From Pararge aegeria (lineage: Eukaryota > Arthropoda > Insecta > Lepidoptera > Nymphalidae), in contig NC_053180.1 in the NCBI RefSeq assembly GCF_905163445.1, positions 16,172,701 through 16,236,700 on the forward strand: a stretch of DNA of 64,000 nt, read 5' to 3'. The notes under the pieces are model-generated. The model did no database searches. It was given only the letters and a program-made list of their open reading frames with translations, and was not told the DNA's origin. The position numbers and the translations under genes were made by a program. Shown in pieces: positions 9,151 through 21,451 of the stretch (position 1 is the stretch's first letter; every line of letters begins with the position of its first letter).

Positions 9151-11669
9151 TGAATAGTATTGTGAGCTTTGTATTTACTAAAGCCTGCAATAAACAGATG
9201 CCAGACTTATAAAGCAAAACGGGGTCCAATCAGAACCGAAAACCACGGGTTGTTATTTTGATTGTTATATTGCTACTTTCAAATGTATCCCCCTTGTACC
9301 GTTCTCACTAAGGCTTCTGCTTCTTTAGCGTAATGAGCTACGTCTTATGTCATGCAAATTGTAATATTTGTATTGTAATTTTGACGTTAAATACGGTGAT
9401 AATGGTATGAAAAAGGAACAATTTAAATTACATAAAGAGTTAGACAGAGACAGTTCATAACGCTACAGTACTATCAATGATATAGTCCGTCGGGCTCTGC
9501 GTAATACGGCCATCCCTTAGTTGAAACCGGCCCAGTCAATTCAGGGATGACTTCAAGGTGCCAGACAGGGTTACAATTGTACCGTGGTCTATGGGGAAAT
9601 CTCTGGTATGGGACGCGATATGCACAAGCCAAAAGGCTGACGCAGCTGCGGAATCTGCTCCAAAACATAAGCACTTGATCTTATTAAGGACTTTGTTTTG
9701 GCGGCGCTTGGCGTTTAAAACAATGGGGTCATCAGACACGAAATAGATTCTGAAGTGTTGTATCACAAAAGCTAACTCATGAGTAAGGTTGGCTTAAGGC
9801 TGGTGCTTTAGCCCAAAGGACCTTACCCTGAGTTGACTATTTGAATGGCGTAAAAGATTTAATAATATTTTTAAAGTAAATCTTCTTTAGGCGCGACTAG
9901 GAAGTAACTCATCTTTTTTTCTGACGGAAGTAACGCTTACGTCAGACGTCTGTGTAGTTTCCGCTATTTAAAAATCATAATTGTGATTGGTATTATATGT
10001 CACATACTCCACGCTTCTTTACTTATACGCAAGCCATTGGCAATAATTATCATAATCAATGAGGATTATTTATTTCTAATATTTTCAAACGGATCAATTG
10101 TGAATAGCAAAGTGAATAAAAATTAAACAGTTTAAAAAAAAATTAAATTACAAAGTTTTTTGAAAAAATATACTTGTTTATTTATTACTTTTGTAATGAA
10201 TAAACAAATATATAAAAATATTTATAAATTTCCGGACGATTGATCCATTCAATAATATTCAATGACAAGGTTATATTGACATGTGCTGATCTAACCTTCA
10301 ATTTTCTACTCTCAATTATTTTATTTACCAAATGAAAATATTTATAAAATGTGAAAGATATATTAATGAAGTTTAAATAGAATATAAAATTAAATAGTGA
10401 ATATTAAATGAAATGGCGGAGTCCCAGGAACATTTCACTCTTTCATCAATAAATAATAATACCTAAAAGTTTTAATTCAATCGCGCGTAAACGCACTTTT
10501 TGCAGTAGTTGGTTAATTAAGTAGTTATTTATTGGATACTTTAGAAATGAAATATAATTCAGAGGATAATAATCTTAACATCGCATGTTTTCTCAGTCGC
10601 ATGTTTTGTTGGCTAGCGATGTATTTATTGTTAATATTATTTTTCTTGGAAAATTGCCCTGCAGGTGTTTGTGGAGTACTAAGCAACTACTGGTTGTTCT
10701 AGCAACTATCACAATAGCTCAGTCTAGGGTCGAAATATAAGCGCTTCTCTTTTAAAAGTCAAGTGGCGTAGAAATTGCTTGACCTCGAAACATTATAAAG
10801 CCGTATTTCACTAAAAGGTCAAGAGTTATCGGTTACGGAGAAAAATGTAGAGCAAAAAGCTGCAGGAATTCATAAATCTATCACATGAGACTGTTTGAAG
10901 TTAAAAATCACTGTGCAACAAAGACTTGATTGTTATTACAATAAATATAACATATTAAAACCTGTCCATCATTTGCTCATAGCATATTTTGACAGATAAT
11001 AGAATTAAATAGAGCGCGAACAAGTTTGATTCATAAGTTGATTTAGCAAAAATGCTTTTTACAGAGCTTTTCGAAATAACATTTTCTGCAATTTCACTAC
11101 GTTATCATCTGAATCTACCCATGATAAACTTCAGGTATGTCATCGACCTGCAATATATCGAGAGCGTCATGTAGCGGTTTTCTGACAGAACCCTTATAGT
11201 AGGTACTGATACGTAATTTTTTTTTGTTGCGTGGTTTATTTTTTAGGGAAAAGATTAGGCAATGGGGGATTTCTATCCGCCTGAACCTATCGTTGGCTAC
11301 GTACTGCGCATATTAAGTAGTTCCAGGAACACCTTTGAACGCATGCCTTTTTTTCACGACATCCATTCTCCTATCTCGACGGCCTACGGTGTCCCAATTT
11401 CGGGCGCCTCGCTGCGATGAACGGCTACTTGTGCAGTATGCTGCAGGACTGTTTGGATCCCAAGAGTATGTCCGGCGTTGCATAAAAGATGCAAAGAACA
11501 AAGACATTTAGTAGAGACCATTTATGACCCCACGGTCTCTTCCTCTGAGATTATCGAACAGATGGACTAAGGTGTGATCATCGTAGAGTGGAAAAACTGT
11601 ACATATTTATAAAGATCTATTATATATTCAACTCTTTCAGTAAAATCTTAAGTTACATTTTTGTTTCAG
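9150..11669. other. last intron of the beat-like gene, mostly unique sequence
   Basis: Apart from the endonuclease-like remnant near 9.5-9.7 kb, I see only AT-rich unique sequence (notably 10.1-10.5 kb) and no further exon. A moderately GC-rich patch at 11340-11560 has no convincing frame. Confidence 0.5.
9525..9746 (+). pseudogene. LINE endonuclease-like domain remnant
   Basis: Frame from just after a TGA at 9522-9524 to the TAG at 9744: NRPSQFRDDFKVPDRVTIVP, WSMGKSLVWDAICTSQKAD, then AAAESAPKHKH. The spacing P-D-x-x-x-x-x-P-W...W-D-x-x-C recalls the PD...W-D-V core of restriction-like endonuclease domains found at the end of some LINE-type proteins and their domesticated relatives. No start codon context or splice sites support a host gene. 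It lies in the last intron of the beat-like gene. Attribution is tentative. Confidence 0.35.
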
Positions 11670-11770
11670 GTGGAGCTACCGAGACCTGCATACCAACAAT
11701 TTTAGTCTTAATTATTCAATTCATCCTGCAATTCTTGTTAGAACGCTTCACAGAGACTTCGATAAGATAG
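11670..11770 (+). CDS. beat-like: beat family terminal exon: hydrophobic C-terminal tail and stop
   Basis: Acceptor TTTTTGTTTCAG (AG at 11668-11669) has a good pyrimidine tract. Joined in phase 1 to the 8415-8518 exon (G|GT = Gly) it reads GGATETC, then a strongly hydrophobic run IPTILVLIIQFILQFLL, a short polar end ERFTETSIR and a TAG stop at 11768-11770. Several beat proteins end in a hydrophobic segment interpreted as a transmembrane helix or GPI signal. The charged residues after the run here favour a short cytoplasmic tail, but a GPI signal is not excluded. Assignment depends on phase fit and position, not on sequence similarity, so it is less certain than the Ig exons. Confidence 0.55.
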
Positions 11771-12005
11771 CTATCTAGCTACTAAAAGTAGTAACAGTGT
11801 TATAATGAAGGGTTAAGCATAATAACACAACGCTGGGGTGGAATTAGGCCGGGAGCGATACGAGGCAAAAACTGCTCATATTGTACAGCACACTGGGGCC
11901 CCGCGGTGGAATTGTGCGACATGTTTCGACATGTTTCATCCTATTCCAACTGAAAAACAGAACTGCAGTATGCACCTACTGCAAACTAGAGCTATGGGGA
12001 TTAAC

Positions 12006-12011
12006 AATAAA
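12006..12011 (+). promoter_or_regulatory. candidate polyadenylation signal for the beat-like gene
   Basis: AATAAA lies about 240 bp after the stop codon at 11770 and is followed by T-rich sequence (CTTTTATTTTTA). AATAAA is common by chance in this AT-rich DNA, so this is only the first reasonable candidate; further ones occur near 12410. Confidence 0.3.
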
Positions 12012-12545
12012 TAAAAGCTTTTATTTTTAGCTATTTAAGAAATGCGAGTAGAAGCGCATTTGCAACTACGAGAACATTTTGTAGATCACAAATATTTTAA
12101 ATTTTTAAACTGTTTTATTAAGTTTTTCCTTTCCTATACAAGTATTTGGTACTTTACTTATTTACTATACATAAATATCCGGCACAATTCTGTCCCCGGA
12201 TTACTGCCCCCACCCCAGCTTATGTGTGTTTAGCTTTATTATAATCTGTGACGTATTGATAAAGTGTAGTAAGTCAGGGTTTTATAAAAGTTGTTTTAGT
12301 AATATTAAGGACAATACTTTTCCAAGTTAAATTCTATGTCGTTTTAATTTTATTAAAAAACAATAATGTTAAACTAATGATAATTTGTATATAGTATATA
12401 TTTCTAAGTAAATAAATTGTTAATGTATATTTTAGTCTAAAATTATAATGGCAGACACACACGTTGCCGGGTTTTCACTGTAAAGCAGTGATCTGCCTGT
12501 AATGGTTTTCATACATTAGTAAATAAATAGATTCAACAAAGTTGA

Positions 12546-12794
12546 TTGCAGATTGCTATAACGCATGCAATTACAATACGTCAACAGTATGAGTTTACCA
12601 TTGAAAGCGTCAAATTAAATGGATGGCACGTCCAATGCTTTCGAACTGCTGATTTAAGATATGTTGAAAAATGCAATGCAAGTGATTGTTGGTTCTCTAG
12701 TCACTTCTACGTCAATGAGCGAGACTTTATTAATCTTTTTTTCCAGAAATCAATGAAAACCGATGGTGTTGCAGCCGTAAAATTAGGCTTATAA
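12546..12794 (+). CDS. unrecognised 82-codon open frame downstream of the beat-like gene
   Basis: An open frame of mixed composition that does not match any repeat in the window. It includes EFTIESVKLNGWHVQCF and YVEKCNASDCWFSSHF, with four cysteines in the middle third. GATTGCAG precedes it and could act as an acceptor. No homology recognised, no donor or promoter evident, and a frame of this length can arise by chance. Confidence 0.15.
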   Translation: MQIAITHAITIRQQYEFTIESVKLNGWHVQCFRTADLRYVEKCNASDCWFSSHFYVNERDFINLFFQKSMKTDGVAAVKLGL

Positions 12795-13767
12795 GTAAAA
12801 CTTCTGTATCATAAAGCGTTCATTACTTTCGTAATAGTACCTATCTATTTATATTTTGGTCATGAAAATATTTGACCTAATAGAAACATTTTTAGTGAGT
12901 GTGGGAAAAGCAAACAGACTAATGTTTCGTTGAATCCAGGGGCAGTACCTTCCATGAAAAGAAACAACGCTAGCACAGGTGGCGTCAGGACGGGTAGGCT
13001 ATAAATCCTAGCGTCCGTTAAAGGTAGATTCAAATAACAGCAAGTCTTTTTGTGCCTTTTATCATTCTTACAATTTGTTTCGAATTACTTTTACGATTAT
13101 AGTAATTCGGTTTAATGGTATAGAGATTGTAAAAAATTCGCAAACTAACAGACGCTAGCCTTTTTCAGTAAGTGTGAATGGGTCTTAATGTTGTAATGTA
13201 TATTATATGGCAGTTGATATTCCTGATAAAAAAATATTCTGTTATTATTCCGTAATTAGACAAAGAGCTTGATTTAGCAATTCTATTAATTAGCTTGATA
13301 ATATTATAATTATAGACTGATTAATTTATTGTAAATATTATACGTAACGATTCGAATGTAAATAAGTAATTATTACCGTTCGTACTAAGAATTGAATAAA
13401 GTTATTCCTATTAATATTAAATGAAAATGAAATTCGGATTCCTATTCAGTGGAAATTAATCATAAAATGGAACTAATTAATGTTTGAAGCTTTTGATATT
13501 ATTATGTTGAATAATGGCCGTGTCACATTATTCCAGTCACTGGATCTAAGCTCATTCGAGCACTGTATTGGACGGATGGTATCAACTACAGTTGCAAATA
13601 ATTCGAAACATCACTTTGCTTCCTAATTCCGCGTCATGTTTGATTTATGATAAGGGCCGATGATGGTAACAAACAGGAATCTGAAATCCACCAAATACAT
13701 ACCCTAAGAATGAAAAAATGTTAAGTTGCTTTTTTATTGATAATGTTATAATAAAACTTATAACTAA

Positions 13768-13971
13768 ACTAATCACTGTACAAGTATTGCTCGCGGGGAA
13801 TTGTGTCAAAAATGCAAGCTTCATTCCGCGCTAAACAGCCAGACTGATCCTTGGCGCATAAATGAGCCAGCGCTTATGTCACCAGATGAGGCAATCAACC
13901 GCGGTGTAATGTCTCGCAAAAATATTTTTTCAGTTGCTTTACATCTCATTAAACATTTTCTGAAAGTGTAA
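13768..13971 (+). CDS. unrecognised open stretch, possible coding remnant
   Basis: Open from after a TAA at 13765 to a TAA at 13969. The middle is unusually protein-like and less AT-rich than its surroundings: KCKLHSALNSQTDPWRINEP then ALMSPDEAINRGVMSRKN. The only ATGs are internal, so it would have to be an exon or part of a decayed gene or transposon protein. No family recognised. Confidence 0.25.
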   Translation, partial: TNHCTSIARGELCQKCKLHSALNSQTDPWRINEPALMSPDEAINRGVMSRKNIFSVALHLIKHFLKV

Positions 13972-13999
13972 AAATATATTTTTATCTCTGAAAAAGAAA

Positions 14000-15670
14000 T
14001 GGCTTACATCACTATAAGCCCTTTAACCCCATTTAAAAGCGTCAAGAGTTAACCCCTGTTTAGTGCCGGGATTCTTAAGTCTCGAAACAGGTCAAGTGCT
14101 TTAGGTACATTTCATTTTTCGTACCTGGTTACTGTGTAACGATGCAAAAATATTATCGTTACTTATGTAATTTATTTTTAACAAGCAAAGTTTATATTTG
14201 GAAATGGAATAGAAGTATTCAAATAATATTAAAACACAGATGAACCTAAAAAAACATAGGTACGCGGAATTACTTACTAACAATAATTTAATAAGGTTAA
14301 TTTCCAAAGTTCTGTTTATTGTCTAATTGCGCGCGTAGGTAGGACTACGAGTATTTTAAAAGAATAGATAATATTTTATTATAATGTCATTAAATCATGA
14401 AATGCTTCAAAATAAAAGAACAAAAATACATAAATAATAAGTGATTTGATATTTAAATTTGCTGTCTTCGTTAGTGAGTTAACTTTTACAATAGTGCAAG
14501 ATCGCATCTCAATCAAGATCCAGAATCAAATGGAATTTCGTATACGTATATGTGTATATAAAAATTTCCTTCTTAATAGGAAGTACCTTATAAAATGGTG
14601 CAAAAAATAAATCACGAAACATTTACTTAAAGTGCTCATGTGATACTTTGCATTTCTTACTAGTCACAATAAATGTTTTACTTTAAATTATTTGTGTTGT
14701 GTTTGAGAACAACAAAAGCAATTTTAAAAATATATTATTGTAAATTTAGCAAGAGAATATTTTTCCGGTACAAGACCATCAAAAGAATTGCTTGTGGCGA
14801 TAAAGCTTCAGGGGACGTAATCAAATTTGATACTTATGTATAATAATAATTAGTTATAACTCTAAAACATAATAATTGTATTGTATCTTAGTAAGAAGGT
14901 AACAAAACTATCACTGAAATACCCTTTTACCGCTTCCGTCGACAAAATACCGCGTGGAATTCGAATAATAAATTGCAGTTGTAAACAATGCCGTAATAAA
15001 TGATTCCTTTACCATCCATCTGAGAGACTTTCGAGAAACTTTTGAAAGATTTTCCGAAAACTTGTATTTCTTATTTTGGCGGGTTAAATGCGGTTTTTAT
15101 CAACGAACATCTACAGGTGAGTTAGGCGATGCGATTTGAACTAAATAGCAAACGAAATAAAACGTTAAAACCCGACGTGGCATATGGGTTCGGTGTGTAC
15201 GTATTGTTTTAGAATTATTAGTTTAATTACATTATTACGCGATCTCGTCTCTTGATTTAGAAAATAACTTTGTGTGGTTGAGAAACAAAAAAAAAATTTT
15301 GTTTAATGGTTTCTTGAGTATAGTCTACTTTGGTAACTAGGAACAAGTCGGCAACTGTGCAAAATTTAAGTTTTTGGAAACTACCCTATGATGTCTTGTT
15401 ATATTGTCATTGTAGAGACAAAAAATATAATAGATAAGGTGAAATCTAAGCATTTGTAAAAATAAAACTCTTGTCGTATGAATGGCTGTGTTTTTGGGAA
15501 AATATGAGAATTTTCTAATAGTTAACAGTTTCTTAAGTAAAGCTTAGACTGGTTGCCAATTTTTTTGTTATAGTTTATAAGCAACTGGCTTGCTCTTTGT
15601 TAAAGTGCCTTTCCAGCAGTTATATACCGGCATACGTGGCTTGCATATATGTCCCTAAAATCAATCAACT
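14000..15670. other. no gene or recognisable repeat seen
   Basis: Unique AT-rich DNA with no frame above chance. Confidence 0.5.
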
Positions 15671-15680
15671 TTATTATACT

Positions 15681-15941
15681 GACGGCCGATTGGCGCAGTG
15701 GGCAGCGACCCTGCTTTCTGGGTTCAAGGCCATGAGTTTGATTCCCACAGCTGGAAAATGTTTGTGTGATGAACATGAATGTTTTTCAGTGTCTGGGTGT
15801 TTATATGTATATTATAAGTATTTATGTATATTATTCATAAAAATAATCATCAGTTATCTTAGTACCCTTATGGGAATGCACAAGCTATGCTTACTTTTGG
15901 GCTAGATGGCGATGTGTGTATTGTCGTAGTATATTTATTAA
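15681..15941 (+). mobile_element. SINE-A copy with 10-bp target-site duplication
   Basis: Full-length copy from GACGGCCGATTGGCGCAGTG to the TATATTTATTA tail. It is flanked by exact TTATTATACT repeats at 15671-15680 and 15942-15951, which confirms retroposition. Confidence 0.85.
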
Positions 15942-16094
15942 TTATTATACTTTACTTTCATAATAAATTATGAGCACGGTCCAAGCGAATACTGTGTGAT
16001 CGTTTGAGTACGCGTAAAAATCAACATCCGTCAGATCACATGACGCGTTTCAACCTGACTTAAGATATTTATCGATACTCCCTAATATAGCTAA

Positions 16095-16290
16095 TCGTAC
16101 CTCGTTCCTCCTTTTTTCAACCGACTTAAAAAAAGGACAGGTTCTTGAGTTGACAGTATGTTTTTTTGCATATATGTTAGGCGATAACTCCGCCAATTAT
16201 ACACCGATTTTGATGATTCTTTTTTCGTATGGAAGCAAAAAAGGAAAAGCAAAGTTTTGTAGAAGTTTATGCGCATTTGACATTTGACTA
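16095..16290 (+). mobile_element. dispersed element fragment ('CCGACTT-AAAAAAGG' type)
   Basis: TTTTCAACCGACTTAAAAAA, GTTCTTGAGTTGACAGTATG, GCGATAACTCCGCCAATTAT, CCGATTTTGATGATTCTTTT. Typical of a common lepidopteran non-autonomous repeat; class not established. Confidence 0.35.
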
Positions 16291-17236
16291 TTATAACTTA
16301 CCCACTAAAAAGTGTTAAAACAATTTTTGGCAAAAAAGAAACGACTTTGGAAATCAACTAAAAAACAAGAAATATATAGGAACCTACTAAAGAATTTTTA
16401 ATTTGGTGCCAAGTACAATGTTAAAAATTACAAATAAATAAAAGGCATTACATTTTATTTGGCATCGTCATTTTCGTTGTTTTACAAAGTAGATTCTTTT
16501 CTGCCAAAAAAAATTGATGTCGAAATATTACTTAAAAGTTGAAAGACATTCAGAAGAAAATCAGTCTTAATCTGAAGACGTATTGTTGACTTAGTTCGTT
16601 ACTTACCTACTAACGATTGTAACACTAGTAATGTGAAAATATGTGTGTAACACACATATAATACAAGGATGGTCCCAATTACTACGAGTATGTATAAATT
16701 TTCAACTGCATCAACCGAAATAAGAGTAAGTTAATATATTTGATTTCTAATTATATGATTGATTCGTTTTAAGGAAGTAAAAAAACCGTGAGGGATATAC
16801 TTTAGAACAAGGCGGTCAGTCTGAGCCTGACTTAAAAAACTAAGGTACATGATACTGGTTTTTAAAAAAAACCATAAATAATTCCAATGTTTGTGATTTC
16901 AAGGACACAAAAGGGTTTATTGTACGCATAAGTTTGTTTGCCTAGTTATGCATTAAACTGTAAATGATTTTAGCATGTAATGTAACAATGAATAGTCTAT
17001 AAATGAAATTGTAAAAATAAACGATGTACTAAAATACTCTTCTCTTTTCTTTAAACTGTCTTGTCTCTCTCTTGTCTTTACTTAAAATCCATGTCATACC
17101 TTATGTTATAATTGATTTCTGCATGCGATCAATCACCTTTTTTTAATGGGAGAAATTATCTACATCATAATATTATATAGTAAGATAGATAAATAGATCA
17201 AGTCTTTATTGAACAAATTAAAAAACAATAAAAAAA

Positions 17237-17240
<4 letters not shown>

Positions 17241-17272
<32 letters not shown>
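17241..17272. repeat. (AT)16 microsatellite
   Basis: Uninterrupted AT dinucleotide run in AT-rich DNA. Confidence 0.95.
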
Positions 17273-17274
<2 letters not shown>

Positions 17275-17404
17275 TCAATATATATATTCTCACAGGCGGT
17301 CTTATCGCTTTAAGCGATGTCCTCCAAAAAACCTTTAAATATTAAGACCATAAGACCAAATATGAGATTTATGTATATATTATTAGTATTGAATTACTAT
17401 AAAT

Positions 17405-17638
17405 ATATAGTTGCCCGCGTTCTCCGTCCGTGTGTATTACAGTTTTTTTTACAAATCCTGTAAGAAATATTTGTTTTCTTGTTAAAAAAAAAATTAGCTT
17501 ACGTTACTCTCCTTCCTTTCAACTAACTTTATAGTAGCGCCAGAAATTAAGTTGATTGGTTGCTTAGTTAGGGTGTAAAGGAAAGACAAACAAACAACAT
17601 TCACATTTATAATATTAGTAAGGATTACTGCTTTTGTT
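17405..17638 (+). mobile_element. non-autonomous dispersed element fragment
   Basis: TTGCCCGCGTTCTCCGTCCG, GATTGGTTGCTTAGTTAGGG, GTGTAAAGGAAAGACAAACA and the end TTTATAATATTAGTAAGGAT. Related sequence (TTGGTTGCTTAGTTAGGGCG) recurs at about 62790-62860. Confidence 0.4.
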
Positions 17639-18299
17639 TTACCAACTGTTCGATCTTTTATAAATTGGTGGGTAAATTGAAAATAACATGACTGCATCAA
17701 GCCGTGTGGTCAACTTCGCAATAGAATGTGCGTGAGAAGTTCCGCGACCGTCTACGAGGCAATACGTTATTGCTGGCCGTCGATATGTCCATGTGAAACA
17801 TTTTCACGTTGTTATGCAACCGTTTATCATCGTTGGATAGCCGTGTTCTTCCATACCTCAGTGTTGCGAAAGACATATCCCTCGCAATAATCAAATACAG
17901 TGGAAAGTGATGTGTCAAGTCTGCAAAACCGAAAGAGCGCCGCGCGTGATGTCAGCTGTCCATCCCATTCGGGGTGAAGTGGATAAAAAGGTTAGTGCAG
18001 TTTACTTATTCACCGATTTACGAAACATATTTCTCATTTGTACACAAAAATGCAGTCCACTTATATTTTCTATCATTTATCAGTTGTAAAGTGTTGCGAA
18101 AACCGCACACCTATTATTAAATGCAGTTACTTTATGTTATCAGTTACGAGTTTAATACTTACTAAATGAAGCCCGAAAAGAAAGTCACAAAAACAACGTG
18201 CATTATCTGTTATAATCTTGGAATACGTGCTATAATCCAGCAGATTATATATGAAAATTTGTAAAGCTTCCACTTAGCCTAAAATAGTGGGTAAACAAT

Positions 18300-18420
18300 C
18301 ATAAATTTGGGGTGCCGGCAGATACGCTATCTCAGTATAACGCAGGAACGTGTCAGTGTTACTGAAAACAAGGACTACAAATTCTGTGCACTCGGAAATT
18401 TACGCTGTAGGACATTCGCA
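18300..18420 (+). repeat. dispersed repeat I copy
   Basis: AAATTTGGGGTGCCGGCAGA, TACGCTATCTC, AACGTGTCAGTGTTACTGAA. Related to 18985-19110. Unclassified. Confidence 0.4.
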
Positions 18421-18616
18421 GGGGAATATAAAGCAACGAAATTAAATTACATTTATCAAGTGGAACGTATTTTTAATTTATACTGCATTTCCAATTTTTG
18501 CTCCATTTTCCCATGTCAGTGACTGTGCGATGCTCGCCATCGCCTCAGTAACATCCCATTCAATTCTAGGCAAATACTTAAATTAAATCTATATTTGTAA
18601 ATAGTATTTAATAGTT

Positions 18617-18922
18617 GCGGTGATAGCCCAGTGGCTTGGACTTCACTTTCGGGGGGCCGAGTTCGAGTCTTAGCACGCACCAGAACTTATGTAAGTTATG
18701 TGCGTTTTAAGATTAATTAGAATATCACTTGCTACAACGGTGAAGGAAATCTATCTTGAGAAAACCTGCATTTCTGAGAGTTCTCTATAATGTTCTCAAA
18801 GGTGTGTAAAGTCCACCAATCCGCAATGGACCAGCTTGGTGGACTACGGCCTTAACCGCATCTCATTGTGGGAGGAAACAAGAGCCCTGTAGTGAGCCGG
18901 TAATGGATTGATATGAAAATAT
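18617..18922 (+). mobile_element. SINE-C copy, full-length
   Basis: Best plus-strand copy: GCGGTGATAGCCCAGTGGCT head, GAGTTCGAGTCTTAGC box B region, then CAACGGTGAAGGAAATC, ATAATGTTCTCAAAGGTGTG and CAGCTTGGTGGACTACGGCC to GCCGGTAATGGATTGATATG. Confidence 0.75.
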
Positions 18923-18984
18923 TATCAACCCTTATTATTTAAGTTTATAACTTTTTCATACGGAACCCTAGGAATGTTTCCATT

Positions 18985-19110
18985 TGACACGAAGTAGCGG
19001 CCAAACAACAATAAATTTTGGGCGCTGGCGGACACGCTATCTTGCTACGCGTACGCAACAACGTGTCAGAGTTAGTGGAAACAACACAAATCCCGTTGAC
19101 TTTGAGATGT
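18985..19110 (+). repeat. dispersed repeat I copy
   Basis: AATAAATTTTGGGCGCTGGC, GGACACGCTATCTTGC, ACAACGTGTCAGAGTTAGTG. A possible reverse fragment of the same family occurs near 36165-36220. Confidence 0.4.
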
Positions 19111-19234
19111 GCGATGTGGCGCAGCATATTATTTATCGTGTGTATTATTATGACAGTATAATCATACTAGTAAAGCTTTTTGTGGCAAAGCTGGACCGGG
19201 AATGTAGCCTTGATTCATTCTGCCGCTAAGCAGT

Positions 19235-20604
19235 TGATTCTCTCATTCTCCTTTCTTCAGTAGGCTTTACACCTACGCCTCAGGTTAATGTTTTTTGTGC
19301 ATGCCCTTCGAAGTCTTTCCTTTACCATCGGTACATCATCTGCTTGGTCTGTAATATTGCAAAGAAGAATTATTTTTATTTGTTTATGCCCAATAGGCTC
19401 CGAAAGTACGGGACTGTTTTTGGAAATTAATTTACCAAAAGAAAGTTAACCTATTACAAAGTAACATAAGCTATAATTTTTTTTTAAATGAGGTCCTTTA
19501 GTAAATTGCAATCACGGTGAGACTAAATCACGGCTTGCTTATCTCAAAAAAATTCAGAAAAAAATGCGAAATCTAGGGTCACAAATTTTCCACAGCCGAC
19601 TTGGCTTCTTCCTTCATATTATAGTCCGCCAACTATAACATGACACAGTTTTCGTTTGATTTTATTAATTATAAGTTTTTAATGTTCCAATCATATTTAT
19701 TTTGTTCATCCGCCACCGTTTAAGCAAAGTTTGTCGACATTGCAGAATAGTGACAAAAGAGTATACATTAAGTTACTTAACAATAGTCCTTTGAAGACAC
19801 GATTCAAATGCAATTTATGCACGATTAAAACATAGGCGACAAACATGGATACCCATACATTATAGTCAAAATGCAAAGTTCGAAGTTTGATTTTTCTTGT
19901 TCAAATTAAAGTTTTGTTGATCTGCTCGTTAGGTACGTCCGTAAATGTAATTTGAATATTTCCATGCATGTTTGAGAAAAATAATATAATTTTACAATTT
20001 TGATTCGTAAGCTATTGAAAATACCTGCCCAAGAAATTTACATAGGGTCTGAACATCAATGATAAATAGGTTACCATTTACGCCACCGAAGTCATGAAGC
20101 GGTTGAAAGAGGTCTGACATGGACATGACTTAATAACCTTTCAAATGTTAGTTCAAGCTTGTTTTAGGTGCACACAGGGTGTTTATCGTACGTATACAGA
20201 TCTTTATTGTTGAAATATTGTTTGTATTAAATCATCATAGCTCATATTGAAATTCATATTGCAAAATGAGTACAAAAACGTGGTACCTACGGTCAAAATA
20301 TAGAATTAAATGACGTGAATCCCTCCGTGAAAATTTAAAGACATAGGTATACTTACGATAGTCTCACAATATATTCATAACACTATAGTATTTGTAAGAC
20401 AAAACATTACTCTTTACATAAGAAAAGTGGATATAAACAACCACCTTACTCGAAATTGACATAATAGTGACATCTGCATATCGTTTGCGAAAGATGCAAA
20501 AGTCATTTGTGGGATTGAGTATATGCTTTTATAATATGATTCCCAATGCAATTTTGGACCTACCCAACCCAATGTAAAAGTTTAAACACTGTGTTTCTGC
20601 TGTG
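19235..20604. other. no gene or recognisable repeat seen
   Basis: AT-rich unique sequence. A plus-strand frame in this area overlaps repeat I and is not supported. Confidence 0.45.
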
Positions 20605-20713
20605 TTTCCGAACCGGTGCTAGAGTCACTACAAACAGACTGACTTGACGTTTCAAAAGTGCTTATAAAGTATAAGCACTACTTGAAATAAATGAATTTTG
20701 AATTTTATAATTT
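20605..20713 (+). mobile_element. CR1-like LINE 3' terminus
   Basis: GTTTCCGAACCGGTGCTAGAGTC, AGACTGACTTGACGTTTCAA and the TTGAAATAAATGAATTTTGA end match 47155-47295. Only the last ~100 bases of the element remain. Confidence 0.6.
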
Positions 20714-21309
20714 TCTCTATATTAATGCTTCACTGATCGGCAAAAGGTTCTGACACGTAGTAGAGAGGGAGTAGCGTGGTGGGTCTATGCTCCAAAACCC
20801 TGAACGTTATTAGATACAGGATGATAAAGATGATTATCTCATGTTAGTGATAATGTTCAACGCTACAATTTTCTGGATTAAATAATAGTGTATATACCTA
20901 CATACATAATAATTAATTTTTTAAATAATAAATAATTTTAAATAAATTTTATATATGCTAAAACAATTAATAATTTATGTACTTGTTATAAAATTAATGT
21001 TCCACAACGCTTCTACTTTTAAACTGCTATGATACAATTTAAAACAAAAGAATCCTTTCAAGACATCAGTTTCCGGTATGCTATTTCACAAACTGTACTC
21101 GTACCTATAGTGATTTTTGCATAAATTTAGAAAAAATATTAAAAATTTAAATAAGCTTTATAACGATTGATATCATAAAACACATAATTACTCATTAAGC
21201 AATTCAGTATCAGACAATCGTGTAGTAATGGTGTAGATGTCACGTGTCAATCGCTAACATTTAGTTCAGAAACATTAGAAACGAAAATAAATTCTGCACA
21301 GAAGATGAA

Positions 21310-21451
21310 CCCTATTGAGTGAGCAAACAAACAATTGATGAGTTATTATCACTCGGTCGCAGGCTCGACTCAGTTCACTCGCCGAGGTGAATACAAAAGG
21401 AAAATATTCACCTGCTATTATTGCTCACGTGAGTTATGAATAATTCATAAC
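21310..21451 (-). repeat. inverted copy of the 30.8-32.3 kb repeat core
   Basis: Reverse of the core: CAATTGATGAGTTATTATCA, CTCGGTCGCAGGCTC, TATTCACCTGCTATTATTGC. Ends in a 19-base dyad GTTATGAATAATTCATAAC (21433-21451), symmetric apart from the central base. Confidence 0.6.

Noticed and set aside
15597..15905. Open frame with the peptide pattern RLAQWAATLLS...CLCDEHECFS, also at 6307, 4762, 2750 (minus) and 42984 (minus)
   Set aside because: The shared peptide is the translation of SINE-A copies, not a gene family.
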